64,000 bases of DNA, taken from assembly GCA_015099395.1 (NCBI GenBank), contig AP024096.1, positions 5,456,001 to 5,520,000 of the forward strand. The letters run 5' to 3'. A program made the position numbers and the translations under genes. The DNA is from Ktedonobacteria bacterium brp13 (GTDB lineage Bacteria; Chloroflexota; Ktedonobacteria; Ktedonobacterales; Ktedonobacteraceae). Numbering within the stretch: position 1 is the first letter of the stretch; the number at the start of each line of letters is the position of its first letter. The notes under the pieces are model-generated. The model made no database searches. It saw only the letters and a list, made by a program, of their open reading frames with translations, and was not told the DNA's origin. Below, in pieces: positions 8,912 to 18,678 of the stretch.

Positions 8912-9384
8912 AAAAATATTCCCTCTATCAAAGATACGAAGCGCAAAAAAAGTTTGTCTTTCATTGTACTTTTTTTCAACCGTTCAGACAATAGTTAACC
9001 CGTACACAAGTCATCTCACTTCTATTCCAAACAGCAACGCAACACAGGTCGTTCGTACCAGCCACTCAGGTATTTGGAGCGGCAGTTATTAACATGCTTT
9101 TTGCGATTCCTTCACATGCCGTTCATATACATACTTTATACTGAAAACAACTTTTTCGTTATGCTTCACCAGACGCTACACACTAAAAAGACAGCAATGA
9201 ACGCAACGAAAATAGCTAGATGGATATGTGGAGCTGTCTGTCTATCATGCTCGTGTACCAGGAGGTCGACGAGAGGGGACCCGTGTACATACATGCTCTG
9301 CCATATACATTCTATGCATTCTGTAATATGACATACATTATCTGCGAAATTGGGAAGTTGGAGGTCACTGAGAAGTTGCCAAAC
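8912..9384. other. Intergenic region without supported genes
   Basis: About 470 bases between divergent genes. Open frames here have no recognised domain. The frame of the downstream cupin gene is open back to 9220, but the extra residues look unlike a protein N-terminus. Promoters for both neighbours should be here. Confidence 0.45.
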
Positions 9385-9735
9385 ATGCAAATCATCCGCT
9401 GGCAGAGTCCACAAGCGCCACTAGAACAGGAGCTGCGGCAACATATGCAACGTAGCAGCCTGTCCTCATACACCTGGTCAAATGGACCAGGTGACACCTA
9501 TGCAGCTCATGTCCATAGCTATGAGAAAGTTCTCTACTGTGTACGTGGCTCTATTCGCTTTATACTGTCAGATCAACTCGATAGCGCGGGTGATCCCGTC
9601 TATGTCGATCTCTGCCCTGGCGACTGCATGATCCTCGCTGCTGGTACACGTCATAGCGCACAGGTAGGCATGCAGGGAGTAACCTGCCTTGAAGCTGCCA
9701 GATATACGACATCGGCTACTGTACAGATGTCATAG
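9385..9735 (+). CDS. Small cupin-domain protein
   Basis: About 116 aa from ATG 9385; the open frame extends upstream to 9220, but cupin similarity begins after this Met. Cupin motif 1 is HVHSYEKVLYCVRGSIRF, with two His and a Glu as metal ligands. Motif 2 is PGDCMILAAGTRHSAQVG, with the third His. Single-domain cupins of this kind bind metal and often act on small molecules or protect quorum or antibiotic intermediates; no substrate can be named. It is followed by a hairpin and then guaA, so it is probably its own transcription unit. Confidence 0.75.
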   Translation: MQIIRWQSPQAPLEQELRQHMQRSSLSSYTWSNGPGDTYAAHVHSYEKVLYCVRGSIRFILSDQLDSAGDPVYVDLCPGDCMILAAGTRHSAQVGMQGVTCLEAARYTTSATVQMS

Positions 9736-9749
9736 ACCACCACTGATGC

Positions 9750-9795
9750 CATAGATGGGGAGGGCCTGTTGTCAACGTTACCCTTTCCATCTATG
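9750..9795 (+). terminator. Terminator-like hairpin after the cupin gene
   Basis: CATAGATGG at 9750 pairs with CCATCTATG at 9787, with an inner AGGG/CCCT pairing. It lacks a T-run. Confidence 0.45.
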
Positions 9796-9916
9796 CTATC
9801 GCAGGTACTCAGGTACTTTTATAAATAAATACCCACACAACCTTAACCCTCCTGCCGCTCAAAATCATCATGCGTTTTCCCCGTAGCTGTTTATTTTATA
9901 AGGATCGCAAGCAATG

Positions 9917-9925
9917 TGATATACT
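9917..9925 (+). promoter_or_regulatory. Possible extended -10 promoter for guaA
   Basis: TGATATACT is an extended -10 (TGn plus TATACT), about 65 bases before the guaA start. The -35 region is poor (TATAAG). No purine riboswitch fold was recognised in the leader. Confidence 0.35.
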
Positions 9926-9989
9926 CTGAAATAAAATTTTAGACGTCGCCCTTATCGACGAAACAGCACTTTTTAAGGGAAGGGAAACA

Positions 9990-11636
9990 ATGTCTACGTT
10001 AGAGCGCCGCCAGGCTATCATTGTACTCGATTATGGTTCACAATATAGCCGTTTAATCACCCGCCGTATCCGTGAAGCGCATGTCTATAGCGAGCTCGTT
10101 CCAGCGGCCACGACGCTGGCAGAGTTACAGAAAAACGACCATCTGGATATCCGTGGCTTTATCCTCTCTGGTGGTCCTTCGAGCGTCTATGACGCGGATG
10201 CACCATCCTGTGATCCTGCTATCCTGGAGAGCGGCTTGCCGGTGTTAGGCATCTGCTATGGCATGCAATTAATGGCACTCCAACTTGGTGGACATGTCGC
10301 GCCAGCACGGGGACTGCGCGAATACGGCCCTGCCACTATTGAGTTGCTTGCGGCCACGCCTGAAGAGGAAGAGAGCTTCCGTATTTTTGAGGGCATTAAA
10401 GCTTCACCAGAGCAGACAGATAAGTTGAGCAATGCGAACAATAAGCATCCTCGACTCCCGGTCTGGATGAGCCACGGTGATAGCGTCGATCAGCTCCCTG
10501 CGGGCTTCCACATCCTGGCAACGACTGAGAGCAATCCGGTCGCGGCTATCGGTAATGCGCAAGGTTATATCGGCCTGCAGTTCCATCCGGAAGTCTCCCA
10601 TACCCCACAGGGCCGTGCGATTATTCACAACTTCCTCTTCCGCATCTGTGCATGTGAGGCGAGTTGGACTCCTGGACATGTGATCGATGAGGCTGTGACC
10701 CTGATTCGCGCACAGGTTGGCAGCGAGAAGGTGATCTGTGGCCTCTCAGGCGGCGTTGATTCGGCAGTCGCAGCTCTCATGATCCATAAGGCGATCGGTG
10801 ATCAGCTTATCTGTATCTTTGTCGATACCGGTCTACTACGCGCCGGTGAGCGTGAACAGGTAATCGAGACCTTCGGCAATCATATGCGTATTCCGCTGGT
10901 CGTGGTCGATGCACGCCAACGCTTCTTAGAGCGCCTGGTTGGGGTCACCGATCCTGAGCGTAAACGCAAGATTATCGGTGCCGAGTTTATCAGCGTCTTT
11001 GAGGATGAGGCTCTCAAGCTGGCCTCTGAGCAGGGGCAGATCTCGTTCCTGGCACAGGGTACGCTCTATCCCGATGTCATTGAAAGTACCAGCCATGATA
11101 CCGCCTCGACGGCCAAAAGCATTAAGTCGCATCATAACGTCGGTGGCCTACCAGAGGAGATGAAGTTCAAGCTGGTTGAGCCGCTACGCATGCTCTTTAA
11201 AGATGAGGTACGTGAGATCGGGGCAGCCCTGAACCTCCCCGAAGACTGGGTCTGGCGTCATCCCTTCCCAGGACCTGGCCTCGCGATCCGTATCATTGGA
11301 GCAGTCGATGAGCAGCGCCTTGAGATTCTGCGTGCTGCTGACAAGATCGTTATCGAAGAGATCCGTAAAGCCGGTATCTATCGTGAGATCGGTCAGGCGT
11401 TCGCGGTCCTGACTCCTATCCAGAGTGTGGGTGTCATGGGCGATGGTCGTACATACGCGAATATGGTAGCGGTCCGTGCCGTCACCACGGGAGACTTTAT
11501 GACCGCCGATTGGGCCAGACTTTCGCCCGAACTACTGGGTCGTATCTCAAACCGCCTCGTCAATGAAATACCAGAGATCAACCGTGTCGTCTACGACATT
11601 ACCTCAAAGCCACCCGCCACCATCGAATGGGAATAA
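9990..11636 (+). CDS. guaA: GMP synthase (glutamine-hydrolysing)
   Basis: 548 aa. Converts XMP, ATP and glutamine to GMP. The N-terminal class I amidotransferase has the nucleophile Cys in GICYGMQ and the His-Glu pair in FHPEVSHT. The ATP pyrophosphatase domain has the PP-loop SGGVDSAV and the family motif KSHHNVGGLP. The C-terminal dimerisation domain ends with PPATIEWE. The ATG has a strong GGGAAGGGA ribosome site. It is slightly longer than usual (about 515-525 aa) because of an insertion near residues 110-150 (PEEEESFRIFEGIKASPEQ). It heads the purine cluster. A GC-rich hairpin lies between it and the Nudix gene. Confidence 0.98.
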   Translation: MSTLERRQAIIVLDYGSQYSRLITRRIREAHVYSELVPAATTLAELQKNDHLDIRGFILSGGPSSVYDADAPSCDPAILESGLPVLGICYGMQLMALQLGGHVAPARGLREYGPATIELLAATPEEEESFRIFEGIKASPEQTDKLSNANNKHPRLPVWMSHGDSVDQLPAGFHILATTESNPVAAIGNAQGYIGLQFHPEVSHTPQGRAIIHNFLFRICACEASWTPGHVIDEAVTLIRAQVGSEKVICGLSGGVDSAVAALMIHKAIGDQLICIFVDTGLLRAGEREQVIETFGNHMRIPLVVVDARQRFLERLVGVTDPERKRKIIGAEFISVFEDEALKLASEQGQISFLAQGTLYPDVIESTSHDTASTAKSIKSHHNVGGLPEEMKFKLVEPLRMLFKDEVREIGAALNLPEDWVWRHPFPGPGLAIRIIGAVDEQRLEILRAADKIVIEEIRKAGIYREIGQAFAVLTPIQSVGVMGDGRTYANMVAVRAVTTGDFMTADWARLSPELLGRISNRLVNEIPEINRVVYDITSKPPATIEWE

Positions 11637-11695
11637 TCCATCCATAATAAGACCTGAGCCGGGGAGGGCTTCGCGCTCTCCCACCAGGAGGATCT

Positions 11696-12553
11696 ATGCT
11701 GCAATTTGAAATTATTGCCCGGGGCCTTTTCCGTCAAGATCAATTACGTATTGCTTATGATCCAACATGCCGCCTTGCTATCACAGCGGATGAGCAGGCA
11801 TGGATAGACCAATGCTGGCAGGAAAAGTTGGTACAGGCTAAGCAGTCAAACAATCTGCTCTTCGATGCTCCCCTCTATCGCTATCTCTCCGCCAGTGTGA
11901 GTGCTGATCGAGAGCAATTACAGCTCGCGCTCAGTGATACCACTTATAAAGAGTATGCGACGACGCGGATGGCAGAGTTCGCGGCAGGTCGGACACGCGC
12001 GGAACTTGGTTCTCCATTGGCGGTCTGCTCTGTCGTCGAGACCAGCGATGCAGTGATCTTGTTGGATCAGCGGCAAGGAGTCGATGTTGGTAATGGACGC
12101 TATCATGTGATCGGAGGCTTTGTAGAGCGAGGACGCGATACGATTACAGATACGCTCACAGGAGGTCCGTCAGCCGATCCATTCGCTGCGATGCGCCGTG
12201 AGATTCGTGAGGAGACCGGAGTACGGGAAGAGGATATCAGTACGCATGAGTGCCTGGGTGTCGCCTACGATCTGGAGAATCCCCATGGTGAGATGCTCTT
12301 TCTCACACGGCTCAATATCCCCATCGCCACCGTGCGCCAGCGTACACCAGAAGATGGCGAGATTAAAGAGCTGCATACGCTGCAGGTTACAGCGGAAAGC
12401 CTGCGTGACTTTATTTTACGCTACCATGGTCCCTATCTCTCCACCACTGGTGAACCAAATCTGCTACTCTATGGCGGCTGGAAATTTGGCACAGACTGGT
12501 TTGAGGATATGGTAAAACATTTGAGCTTGGAAACGAAGGCAAGAAGACGATAA
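11696..12553 (+). CDS. Nudix hydrolase domain protein
   Basis: 285 aa. A Nudix-type domain occupies the centre and C-terminal part. The catalytic core REIREETGV matches the REUXEEXGU half of the Nudix box. The preceding Gly-loop (GGFVERG) is separated from it by an insertion of about ten residues, so the first Glu of the classical box is displaced or lost. The N-terminal 100 residues are not recognised. An AGGAGG ribosome site lies 5 bases before the ATG. It follows guaA by 59 bases and precedes purL, so a nucleotide-pool role is possible, but the substrate cannot be read from sequence. Confidence 0.8.
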   Translation: MLQFEIIARGLFRQDQLRIAYDPTCRLAITADEQAWIDQCWQEKLVQAKQSNNLLFDAPLYRYLSASVSADREQLQLALSDTTYKEYATTRMAEFAAGRTRAELGSPLAVCSVVETSDAVILLDQRQGVDVGNGRYHVIGGFVERGRDTITDTLTGGPSADPFAAMRREIREETGVREEDISTHECLGVAYDLENPHGEMLFLTRLNIPIATVRQRTPEDGEIKELHTLQVTAESLRDFILRYHGPYLSTTGEPNLLLYGGWKFGTDWFEDMVKHLSLETKARRR

Positions 12554-12586
12554 TATCTATACGAAATCTTCAACTTCATAGTTTTC

Positions 12587-12615
12587 TCGCCAAACTTCTG
12601 TAAAAATGCTACAAT
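12587..12615 (+). promoter_or_regulatory. Possible promoter for the purL-purQM-purC operon
   Basis: TCGCCA (four of six to TTGACA) and TACAAT are spaced by 17 bases and end about 38 bases before the purL start. Confidence 0.35.
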
Positions 12616-12653
12616 GGGGGCGTCCCACTACAGCAAATTAGCACGGACATATC

Positions 12654-15600
12654 ATGACCAGCAGTCCCCTGGACTGTCGTTCAGACGTCCAGGCAGCCAG
12701 CCAGGATTATAGAGACGTGACATCATATCAGATCGAAGTACGAGCAACTGCGGAGCAGTACGATGTACATGCGCACCAACTTGCTCGTGAAATATTACAA
12801 TTACCAGCACAACAGCTTCCATCACTCGCAGAATTGACCGCGGTGCCCGCTGATAGCCCTGGGAATCTATCTAATCACTCGCTTACTTTTCCGCAACAAG
12901 ACAATACTAAAGACGTATCATATGTAGATAATGCAGACCATACACCAAAAATCTATACCTCACAGCTTTATCATCTCACCGGGAACCTCTCCGAACACCA
13001 GATTCACGAGTTGCTGACACAGCTCCTCGTCGATCCTGTCGTTCAGCAGGCGACCGTCACGAAAACGAGCAGTACGCACGAAGCGCATGCAAGCACATTA
13101 GCAGGTCACATTGTCGATGTGTTTTTTCATGCTGGCGTGACTGATACACTGGCGGAGAGCGTGATCGCTGGTGCACGTATGCTTGGTATAGAAGAATTAG
13201 AGCATGTCGAAACTGGACATCGCTCGCTACTAGATCCTCGGCTGAGTGAACAGGATGCACGGACGATCGCGAAAGCGTTGTTATGCAATCCCGTCATCCA
13301 GTACTATCATTTTTACGCAGCCGATGGACATGGACAAGCCCATGTGCAGACAGCTGACGTCGAATCCACGACGGCTGCAGCCAGTGCAGGCGAAGAGACA
13401 GCGCTTACGCGTACGATCCCCATCAGTACCATGAATGATGAGCAGTTGCTGGAGGTCAGTCGCGCGGGTCTACTCTCGCTGAATCTCACAGAGATGCAAG
13501 CCATTCAGCAGCATTATCGTGAGCAGGAGCGTGAGCCCAGCGATGTCGAGCTAGAGACGATCGCTCAGACCTGGTCTGAGCACTGTTCGCATAAGACGTT
13601 CAAAGCGACAATCAATTACAGCGAGGTCGATAGCGACGGCAATGTGATCGAGCAAGAGACGATTACCAGTCTGATCAAGCACTACATCATGCGCGCAACC
13701 GAGGAGGTTCATCCTGAATGGCTGGTCTCCGCGTTTGTCGATAATGCCGGCATTATTCGCCTGACTAAGACCCAGGATATCGCCTTCAAAGTCGAGACGC
13801 ACAACCATCCATCGGCGATTGAACCATTCGGCGGTGCCAATACCGGTGTTGGTGGTGTCATCCGTGACGTTGTTGGTGTCTCGGCACAACCCATCGCCTG
13901 TACCGATATCCTCTGCTTTGGTCCGCTCAATACCAGCGCCGACGAGTTACCCGAGGGTGTGCTGACACCACGCCGCATCGCATCTGGTGTGGTTGACGGT
14001 GTACGCGACTACGGCAATAAGATGGGTATCCCAACTGTGAACGGAGCAATCCTGTATCATCCGGGCTATACCTATAATCCGCTGGTCTTCTGTGGTTGTC
14101 TGGGTATCCTGCCTCACGGTAGCCATCCCAGCAATGTACAAAAAGGTGATCTGATTGTTTCGCTCGGTGGACGTACCGGACGCGATGGGGTGCATGGCGC
14201 GACCTTCTCTTCTGGCGAGATGAGCCTGGAGATTAATACACAGGCCGGTACAGCCGTACAGATCGGCGCACCAATCACTGAAAAGAAGGTGACTGACGTC
14301 ATTATTCAGGCACGTGATCGTGGTCTCTATAATGCCATCACCGACTGTGGCGCTGGCGGCTTCTCATCTGCGATTGGCGAGATGGGCGAAAAGATCGGCG
14401 CACGTGTCGAGCTCACAAAGGCTCCGCTCAAATATCAGGGCCTGGCTCCATGGGAGATCTGGCTCTCTGAGGCTCAAGAGCGCATGATCCTGGCGGTCCC
14501 GCACGATCATATTGACGAGTTGCTGGAAATCTGCGCGATTGAAGAGGTAGAGGCCAGCATCCTGGGTACCTTCACTGGCGATAAGCGTCTTGTACTCACC
14601 TACAATGATCAGCTTGTGGCGGATATGGATATGAAGTTCTTGCACAATGGCGCACCGCGCAAGACGCTGGATGCCGTCTGGGTCGACAAGAACACTCATG
14701 GCAAACGGAAAGCTCATTCCGCGCCTCTCGTTGAAGATGAGCAGGCACAACAATCCATTCAGAGCGCTTATGAGCCAACTCTGTTGGCGTTATTGCGCCA
14801 TCCTGATATCGCCTCGAAAGAAGAGGTTGTGCGCCGCTATGACCATGAGGTACAGGGCGCGACGGTCCTTAAACCGCTGGTCGGTCGCTCCGGTAATGGA
14901 CCCGGCGATGCTGCGGTCTTACAACCGTTGATCGATAGCGAGCCAGACTCGAAGGCTGGCGTTGTGCTCTCGAATGGTGTTAATCCGCTCTATGGCAAGA
15001 TCGATCCGTATCATATGGCGGTCAATGCCGTCGATGAGGCGCTACGTAATCTGACCGCTGTCGGTGGAGACGTGGACCGCACTGCGATCCTGGATAATTT
15101 CTGCTGGGGCAATCCGACCGATCCTGAACAGCTTGGCACGCTGGTACGTGCGGTCAAAGGCTGCTACGATGCCGCAATCGGCTTTAAAACACCCTTTATT
15201 TCGGGCAAAGATAGTCTCAATAACGAATATCGCAGCGCGGGCAAGCGCTTGCCGGTGATCCCGACACTGGTTATCTCAGCAGTCAGCGTCATCGACGATG
15301 TAACGCCAACCATCGATATGTCGTTGAAGACGCCTGGCAATCTACTTTACCTTGTTGGTGCGACCCGTAACGAGTTGGCAGGTTCGCACTATGCAGAGGT
15401 GATCGATCCGGCCTCGTTTGAACAATTAATCGCTCACACGAATGTACCACGTGTCGATATTCAACGCTCGCTCACGACGATGCGCGCCCTGGGGCAGGCG
15501 ATCCGCCTGGGACTGACGCGCTCCTGCCATGATCTCTCAGAGGGTGGCTTCGCGGTCGCTGCGGCTGAGATGGCGCTGGCAAGTATGCGTGGTGCTGATC

Positions 15601-15884
15601 TGAACGTTGCACGTATCGGACTGAAAGAGGTTAGCGGTTTGAAGGGCGCAGCCCTGACGGTGACACGACTCTTCAGTGAGAGTGCCTCGCGCTTCCTGGT
15701 CGAAGTGACCCCGGAACAACTGGGGGCCTTTGAGCGCTATATGCGCGAGCATGGTGTCGAAGAAATTTTCCGTGTAGGACAGGTGACGAATGATGCGCGC
15801 CTGACGATACACAACGGCAATGAAGAGTTGCTCAACGTAGATGTCGCTGAACTTCAGGTGGCATGGAAGGGAGGACCGGCTTAA
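12654..15884 (+). CDS. purL: Phosphoribosylformylglycinamidine synthase, PurL subunit with two N-terminal PurS-like domains
   Basis: 1076 aa. Makes FGAM from FGAR using ammonia from PurQ. The PurL core starts near residue 260 (ISTMNDEQLLEVSR) and has TWSEHCSHKTFK, the ATP/metal motif VETHNHPSAIEPFGGANTG, DCGAGGFSSAIGEMGE and the second-half SHDLSEGG-type motif (CHDLSEGGFAVAA). The N-terminal 220 residues contain two PurS-like repeats, each ending in a PurS signature (LLVDPVVQ near 130, LLCNPVIQ near 210). This arrangement copies a PurS dimer in cis and would explain why no separate purS lies in the cluster. The start has no good ribosome site; GTG 12717 is an alternative. The stop overlaps the next ATG by one base. 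Confidence 0.95.
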   Translation: MTSSPLDCRSDVQAASQDYRDVTSYQIEVRATAEQYDVHAHQLAREILQLPAQQLPSLAELTAVPADSPGNLSNHSLTFPQQDNTKDVSYVDNADHTPKIYTSQLYHLTGNLSEHQIHELLTQLLVDPVVQQATVTKTSSTHEAHASTLAGHIVDVFFHAGVTDTLAESVIAGARMLGIEELEHVETGHRSLLDPRLSEQDARTIAKALLCNPVIQYYHFYAADGHGQAHVQTADVESTTAAASAGEETALTRTIPISTMNDEQLLEVSRAGLLSLNLTEMQAIQQHYREQEREPSDVELETIAQTWSEHCSHKTFKATINYSEVDSDGNVIEQETITSLIKHYIMRATEEVHPEWLVSAFVDNAGIIRLTKTQDIAFKVETHNHPSAIEPFGGANTGVGGVIRDVVGVSAQPIACTDILCFGPLNTSADELPEGVLTPRRIASGVVDGVRDYGNKMGIPTVNGAILYHPGYTYNPLVFCGCLGILPHGSHPSNVQKGDLIVSLGGRTGRDGVHGATFSSGEMSLEINTQAGTAVQIGAPITEKKVTDVIIQARDRGLYNAITDCGAGGFSSAIGEMGEKIGARVELTKAPLKYQGLAPWEIWLSEAQERMILAVPHDHIDELLEICAIEEVEASILGTFTGDKRLVLTYNDQLVADMDMKFLHNGAPRKTLDAVWVDKNTHGKRKAHSAPLVEDEQAQQSIQSAYEPTLLALLRHPDIASKEEVVRRYDHEVQGATVLKPLVGRSGNGPGDAAVLQPLIDSEPDSKAGVVLSNGVNPLYGKIDPYHMAVNAVDEALRNLTAVGGDVDRTAILDNFCWGNPTDPEQLGTLVRAVKGCYDAAIGFKTPFISGKDSLNNEYRSAGKRLPVIPTLVISAVSVIDDVTPTIDMSLKTPGNLLYLVGATRNELAGSHYAEVIDPASFEQLIAHTNVPRVDIQRSLTTMRALGQAIRLGLTRSCHDLSEGGFAVAAAEMALASMRGADLNVARIGLKEVSGLKGAALTVTRLFSESASRFLVEVTPEQLGAFERYMREHGVEEIFRVGQVTNDARLTIHNGNEELLNVDVAELQVAWKGGPA

Positions 15885-17770
15885 TGGGAACACTACGAGC
15901 ACTGGTACTGCGTGCTCCAGGTATTAACTGTGATCGCGAGACGGCGCATGCTTGCCGTCAGGTAGGCTTCGAGACCGACCTGGTGCACATTAATCAACTC
16001 GCCCGGCAGCCTGAGTCGCTGCTGGACTACCATTTTCTAGCAATCCCGGGTGGCTTCTCGTATGGAGATGACCTGGGAGCCGGAACATTGCTGGCCCAGA
16101 ACCTCAAACTCCACCTGGGCGACCAGCTACGACGCTTTGTCGCCGAGGGTCGACCGGTGCTGGGTATCTGCAACGGCTTTCAGGTGCTGGTGCGCCTGGG
16201 CCTCTTGCCTGTAGCAAGCGAGGATGCCGCACGCAATGCTACCCTGACAGAGAACGAATCGGCCCATTTTGAGTGTCGCTGGATCAATCTTAGCGCATGC
16301 AAGAGTCCCTGTATCTTCACTCGTGGTATTGAGCGTCCGATCGAGCTGCCTGTCGCCCATGGCGAAGGGCAATTCGTCTTTACTGGCGATCTCGCGCACT
16401 TGCAGGCTAACGGTCAGATTCCTCTCGTCTATAGCGATGGCAGCAACCATAACGATGCCCAACCTGTCGCCTATCCGGCTAATCCGAACGGCTCTAAAGG
16501 TGATATCGCGGGCGTCTGTAACGAACGCGGCAACGTCTTCGGGCTGATGCCGCATCCTGAACGCTACATTCAGACCCTGCAACATCCCTTGCATCGCGGT
16601 ATGAGCAATGATCAGGGCGACGGCCTCCTCATCTTCCAGAATGCGTACCAATACGCTCAATCACTCTTCAACGAGAACGGCGAGAATGGTACACGACAAG
16701 CAAGCTCGAACACGAATGGTCATGCACAACAAACAGCTAGCCAGCAGAGCCCGCTCTCTTACGCAGCCAGCGGCGTAAATATCGATGCTGGCGAGCAGGC
16801 GGTGCGCCTGATGCGTGAAGCGGTGCGTACCAGTCAGGGTCCAGAGGTACTGGCGGGTGTGGGAGCCTTCGCCGGCGTCTTCAAAGCGAGCGCACTGCAA
16901 AAGATGCGCCATCCAGCGCTGGTCGCCTCAACCGATGGCGTCGGAACCAAGACACTGCTGGCAACACAGGCTGGTCGCTACGATACCATCGGCTACGATA
17001 TTGTGAATCATTCGGTTAATGATCTGCTGGCACAGGGTGCACGACCGCTCTTCTTTATGGACTATCTGGCCGTCAACAAACTGGATCCAATACAGGCCGC
17101 TACGATCGTACAAGGTGTCGCCAACGCATGCAAAGAAGCGAACTGCGCACTACTCGGTGGTGAGACTGCCGAGATGCCCGATGTCTACGCTGAAAATGCG
17201 TTTGATCTGGCAGGTACTATTGTCGGCGTCGTCGAAGAAGAGGATGCACAGAATGGAGCGACGATCTCTGAAGGCGACACGATCCTCGGTCTGCCATCGA
17301 GTGGACTGCATACCAATGGCTACTCGTTGGCGCGTCGTATTTTTGCTTCGTATGCATTGGAGACAGTCTTCCCCGAACTTGGCGAGTCCCTGGCCGATGC
17401 ATTGCTGCGTCCACACCGCTGCTATCTCCCAGAAGTAACCCGTCTACGGGAGTATCTCAGTGATCGTGGACGTTATATCAAAGGGATCGCCCATATTACC
17501 GGCGGCGGCTTCAAAGGGAATATCTCACGCATCCTTCCAGTAGGAACACAGGCCGTCATCGATACTACAAGCTGGCAGGTCCCACCACTCTTCCAATTGA
17601 TCGCCCGCCTGAGCGGCATCGAGCAAGAAGAACTTTATCGAACTTTTAATATGGGTATCGGCATGATTATCGTACTGGGCCCGAAAGCGGCTCTGGAGGC
17701 TCGTAGCGCCCTTCCCGAATTGCAGACAATCGGCAAGATAACTCGTGGCGAAGGCGTCGTCTTAGTGTAG
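15884..17770 (+). CDS. purQM: PurQ-PurM fusion: FGAM synthase glutaminase subunit plus AIR synthetase
   Basis: 628 aa with no stop between the parts. Residues 1-265 are PurQ: APGINCDRETAHA, nucleophile Cys96 in GICNGFQVL, and the His224/Glu226 pair in PHPERY. A polar linker of about 25 residues rich in Asn, Gln and Ser follows. Residues 289-628 are PurM, which closes FGAM to AIR: YAASGVNIDAG, STDGVGTKTLLA, VNDLLAQGARPLFF, GGETAEMPD, HITGGGFKGN. PurQ supplies ammonia to PurL and PurM uses the product, so the fusion joins consecutive steps. ATG 15884 overlaps the purL stop (TAATG), which indicates translational coupling. Both parts keep their key residues. Confidence 0.95.
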   Translation: MGTLRALVLRAPGINCDRETAHACRQVGFETDLVHINQLARQPESLLDYHFLAIPGGFSYGDDLGAGTLLAQNLKLHLGDQLRRFVAEGRPVLGICNGFQVLVRLGLLPVASEDAARNATLTENESAHFECRWINLSACKSPCIFTRGIERPIELPVAHGEGQFVFTGDLAHLQANGQIPLVYSDGSNHNDAQPVAYPANPNGSKGDIAGVCNERGNVFGLMPHPERYIQTLQHPLHRGMSNDQGDGLLIFQNAYQYAQSLFNENGENGTRQASSNTNGHAQQTASQQSPLSYAASGVNIDAGEQAVRLMREAVRTSQGPEVLAGVGAFAGVFKASALQKMRHPALVASTDGVGTKTLLATQAGRYDTIGYDIVNHSVNDLLAQGARPLFFMDYLAVNKLDPIQAATIVQGVANACKEANCALLGGETAEMPDVYAENAFDLAGTIVGVVEEEDAQNGATISEGDTILGLPSSGLHTNGYSLARRIFASYALETVFPELGESLADALLRPHRCYLPEVTRLREYLSDRGRYIKGIAHITGGGFKGNISRILPVGTQAVIDTTSWQVPPLFQLIARLSGIEQEELYRTFNMGIGMIIVLGPKAALEARSALPELQTIGKITRGEGVVLV

Positions 17771-17804
17771 TTGTGGTCAATACAGTTTGGGAAAGGATAC
17801 AACC

Positions 17805-18569
17805 TTGAGCGAGCAGAAAAAATTTATCGGCCCCCTGTTAGTCGAGGGAAAGACGAAACAGATCTATGCAGACCAGCACGATGCTGCCCTGGTCTATATG
17901 ATAAGTAAAGACCAGATTACTGCGGGCGATGGCGCACGTCGTAATGTGATCAGCGGCAAATCGCGACTGAGTACGATTACAACCGCCAATATCTTTCGCC
18001 TGCTCAATGCGGCTGGCATCTCGACCCATTTTGTAGAACAGATCGACGAGACAACGCTGCTCGTCAAGCGCTGTGACATGCTCCCCATCGAACATGTGCA
18101 GCGCAGGATCGCGACCGGATCATATCTCAAGCGCCACCCCGAGATCAACGAGGGCACACGCTTCGATCCGGTCTTAGTAGAGACTTTTTTGAAGGATGAT
18201 GCACGCCACGATCCTCAGATCTGGCCCGCCGATATCGTTGAACAGAAGATAGCCTCTCAGCAGGAGATTGACTGGATGGTCCAGGAGGGTTATCGCGTCT
18301 TCGACGTCATCGAACGCGCCTGGGCCAGTGCCGACGTAGCGCTGGTCGATCTGAAGATCGAGTTTGGTCGCGCTCCCCAGGGACAACTCATGGTTGCCGA
18401 TGTTATCGACAACGATAGCTGGCGTCTCTGGCCCGGTGGCGACAAGTCGCGCATGCTGGATAAACAAATCTATCGTAACCTGAAAGACATCACCAACGAG
18501 GCCTTACAGGATATCGCCGATCGTTACGCACTGGTTGCAGATCTAACTGGTAAACTTACCATCAGCTAG
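17805..18569 (+). CDS. purC: SAICAR synthetase
   Basis: About 254 aa from TTG 17805, which has a GGAAAGGA ribosome site 7 bases upstream; TTG 17787 is possible but has no site. Ligates aspartate to CAIR with ATP. Family motifs: LLVEGKTKQIY, DGARRNVISGKSR, RRIATGSYLKRHPEI, DLKIEFGR and the phosphate-binding DNDSWRLWPGGDKSRMLDKQ. It follows purQM by 34 bases and is probably in the same operon. Confidence 0.96.
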   Translation: MSEQKKFIGPLLVEGKTKQIYADQHDAALVYMISKDQITAGDGARRNVISGKSRLSTITTANIFRLLNAAGISTHFVEQIDETTLLVKRCDMLPIEHVQRRIATGSYLKRHPEINEGTRFDPVLVETFLKDDARHDPQIWPADIVEQKIASQQEIDWMVQEGYRVFDVIERAWASADVALVDLKIEFGRAPQGQLMVADVIDNDSWRLWPGGDKSRMLDKQIYRNLKDITNEALQDIADRYALVADLTGKLTIS

Positions 18570-18678
18570 CGACGCAAGCGGTTATAACAGCAAAAGGGAG
18601 GTATAGCAACCTTCCACACACAACGACAAATAGAAGAACCATATATATTTGCCCACCAGAAAATACGAGGAGCCAAGA

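Noticed and set aside
9796..9989. A purine riboswitch in the guaA leader
   Set aside because: The conserved loop and core bases of the purine aptamer are not present; only a possible extended -10 promoter was seen.
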